NCBI GenBank assembly: GCA_015655485.1 | Contig: JAATEZ010000484.1 | Span: 1-5,951, forward strand | Source: Lactobacillales bacterium | GTDB taxonomy: Bacteria > Bacillota > Bacilli > Lactobacillales > Vagococcaceae | Direction: 5' to 3' | Length of the DNA: 5,951 nt | Shown here: in pieces, positions 5,234 through 5,951 of the stretch | Numbering within the stretch: position 1 is the first letter of the stretch | Layout of the letters: each line of letters starts with the position of its first letter | Made by a program: the position numbers and the translations under genes | Notes under the pieces: generated by a model | The model's input: the letters and a program-made list of their open reading frames with translations, nothing else | The model's database searches: none | Told to the model about the DNA's origin: nothing

Positions 5234-5951
5234 ATGTGCACAGGCTTAACCTTACGGACAAATGACGGTTCTCAATTTTTAGCTCGAACGATGGATTTTG
5301 GCTTCCAACTAGATGGAAAACCGATAGCAATCCCACAAAATTATGAATGGTGTTCTCATCTTGGAGCAAAACAGATTTCTAAGTATGCTTTTTTGGGAAC
5401 GGGGAAAAAATTAGAAGAATATTTTTTTGCCGATGGGATCAATGAAAAAGGAATGGCTATCGCTGAGCTTTATTATCCTGATGAGGCGGAATATAGTCTT
5501 GATTTGGTGGAAAATAAGTTGAATTTAGCTCCATATGAATTTATTATGTGGGTCTTGGGAGAAATAGGCAGCATTGAAGAATTAAAGGCGAGGATTTCTG
5601 AAATCAATTTGGTGAGTGCTCAAATATCTCTGCTTGGCATCGTACCTCCGCTTCATTTTATGCTCACGGATCGAACAGGACAAAATGTGGTCGTGGAGAC
5701 GAATAGTCAGAAACTAACGATCAAAGATAATCCGGTTGGTGTTATGACAAATAGCCCGGAATTAGAGTGGCATTTAAAGAATTTAAACAATTATATTGCT
5801 TTACAACCTAAGAATTATGCAAATAAAAAGCTGGCTGATCTGACAACCAGGCCTTTTGGTCAAGGCTCAGGAACCATGGGTTTGCCTGGCGGATTTACTT
5901 CCCCTGAAAGATTTGTTCGAACGGTTTTTATCAAAGAATATATTGAGCAGG
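5234..5951 (+). CDS. choloylglycine hydrolase family protein (penicillin V acylase / bile salt hydrolase), 3' end outside window
   Basis: An Ntn hydrolase that cleaves amide bonds of conjugated bile salts, penicillin V or related N-acyl compounds. Seen: 239 residues, open to the edge; the family is usually about 315-330 long, so roughly the last quarter is missing. It begins MCTGLTLR: after Met removal Cys2 is the N-terminal nucleophile. Arg18 and Asp21 (ARTMDF) match mature Arg17 and Asp20, Asn173 (MTNSPELEWHL) matches the conserved Asn near 175, and Arg226 (SPERFVR) matches Arg228. The family motifs NLNNY and LPGGFTS are present. At the position where bile salt hydrolases carry Asn (GLNFP) this protein has Tyr80 (ELYYP), as in penicillin V acylases; substrate is therefore left open. 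No signal peptide; cytoplasmic. The ATG follows AGGGGGAG (5221-5228) by 5 nt. It stands alone behind a gene-free stretch, so it is probably transcribed from its own promoter. Confidence 0.93.
   Translation, partial: MCTGLTLRTNDGSQFLARTMDFGFQLDGKPIAIPQNYEWCSHLGAKQISKYAFLGTGKKLEEYFFADGINEKGMAIAELYYPDEAEYSLDLVENKLNLAPYEFIMWVLGEIGSIEELKARISEINLVSAQISLLGIVPPLHFMLTDRTGQNVVVETNSQKLTIKDNPVGVMTNSPELEWHLKNLNNYIALQPKNYANKKLADLTTRPFGQGSGTMGLPGGFTSPERFVRTVFIKEYIEQ

Overview
The window looks like a piece of a low-GC Gram-positive chromosome of the order Lactobacillales, most likely Enterococcus or a close relative. The evidence is the AT-rich base composition, strong AAGGAG/GGAGG ribosome binding sites, the lactobacillales style of the elongation factor P protein, a bile-salt-hydrolase/penicillin-acylase family gene, and a B. 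subtilis-like ykoEDC transporter under a TPP riboswitch. Genus is an inference; no rRNA or other decisive marker is present.

Left part, minus strand (3332 down to 1): a thiamine-precursor uptake and salvage operon. Reading leftwards it holds a sigma-A promoter (TTGACA, 17 bp, TATTAT), a canonical TPP riboswitch, an intrinsic terminator, a leader of about 170 nt, ykoE (ECF substrate-binding membrane component, GTG start), ykoD (ATPase with two fused ABC domains), ykoC (ECF transmembrane component) and the first part of tenA (aminopyrimidine hydrolase), which runs off the left edge. Gene spacing is very tight (5 nt gap, 4 nt ATGA overlap, 7 nt gap). YkoEDC would import hydroxymethylpyrimidine or a related thiamine precursor, TenA would hydrolyse degraded-thiamine pyrimidines to hydroxymethylpyrimidine, and TPP would shut the operon off through the riboswitch. 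As written, tenA carries a one-base frameshift near base 148, so it is either inactivated or affected by a sequencing error.

Middle, plus strand (3384 to 4129): a monocistronic efp gene, divergent from the thiamine operon, with its own extended -10 promoter, a strong ribosome binding site that fixes the start at 3451, and an intrinsic terminator.

Right-middle (4131 to about 5170): about 1 kb without an intact gene. It contains decayed coding fragments in shifting frames: a membrane-protein remnant (4131-4602), a second soluble-protein remnant with a shift at an A-tract (4606-4837), and less certain scraps after that.

Right edge (5234 to the end): the 5' three-quarters of a choloylglycine hydrolase family gene (Ntn hydrolase; bile salt hydrolase or penicillin V acylase), with the nucleophile Cys2 and the other catalytic residues in place. 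It carries Tyr where bile salt hydrolases usually have Asn, which points to the penicillin-acylase-like side of the family.

I did not find a convincing undescribed system. The points most worth checking are the tenA frameshift, the tandem duplication inside the riboswitch expression platform, the decayed block behind efp, and the substrate preference of the acylase.
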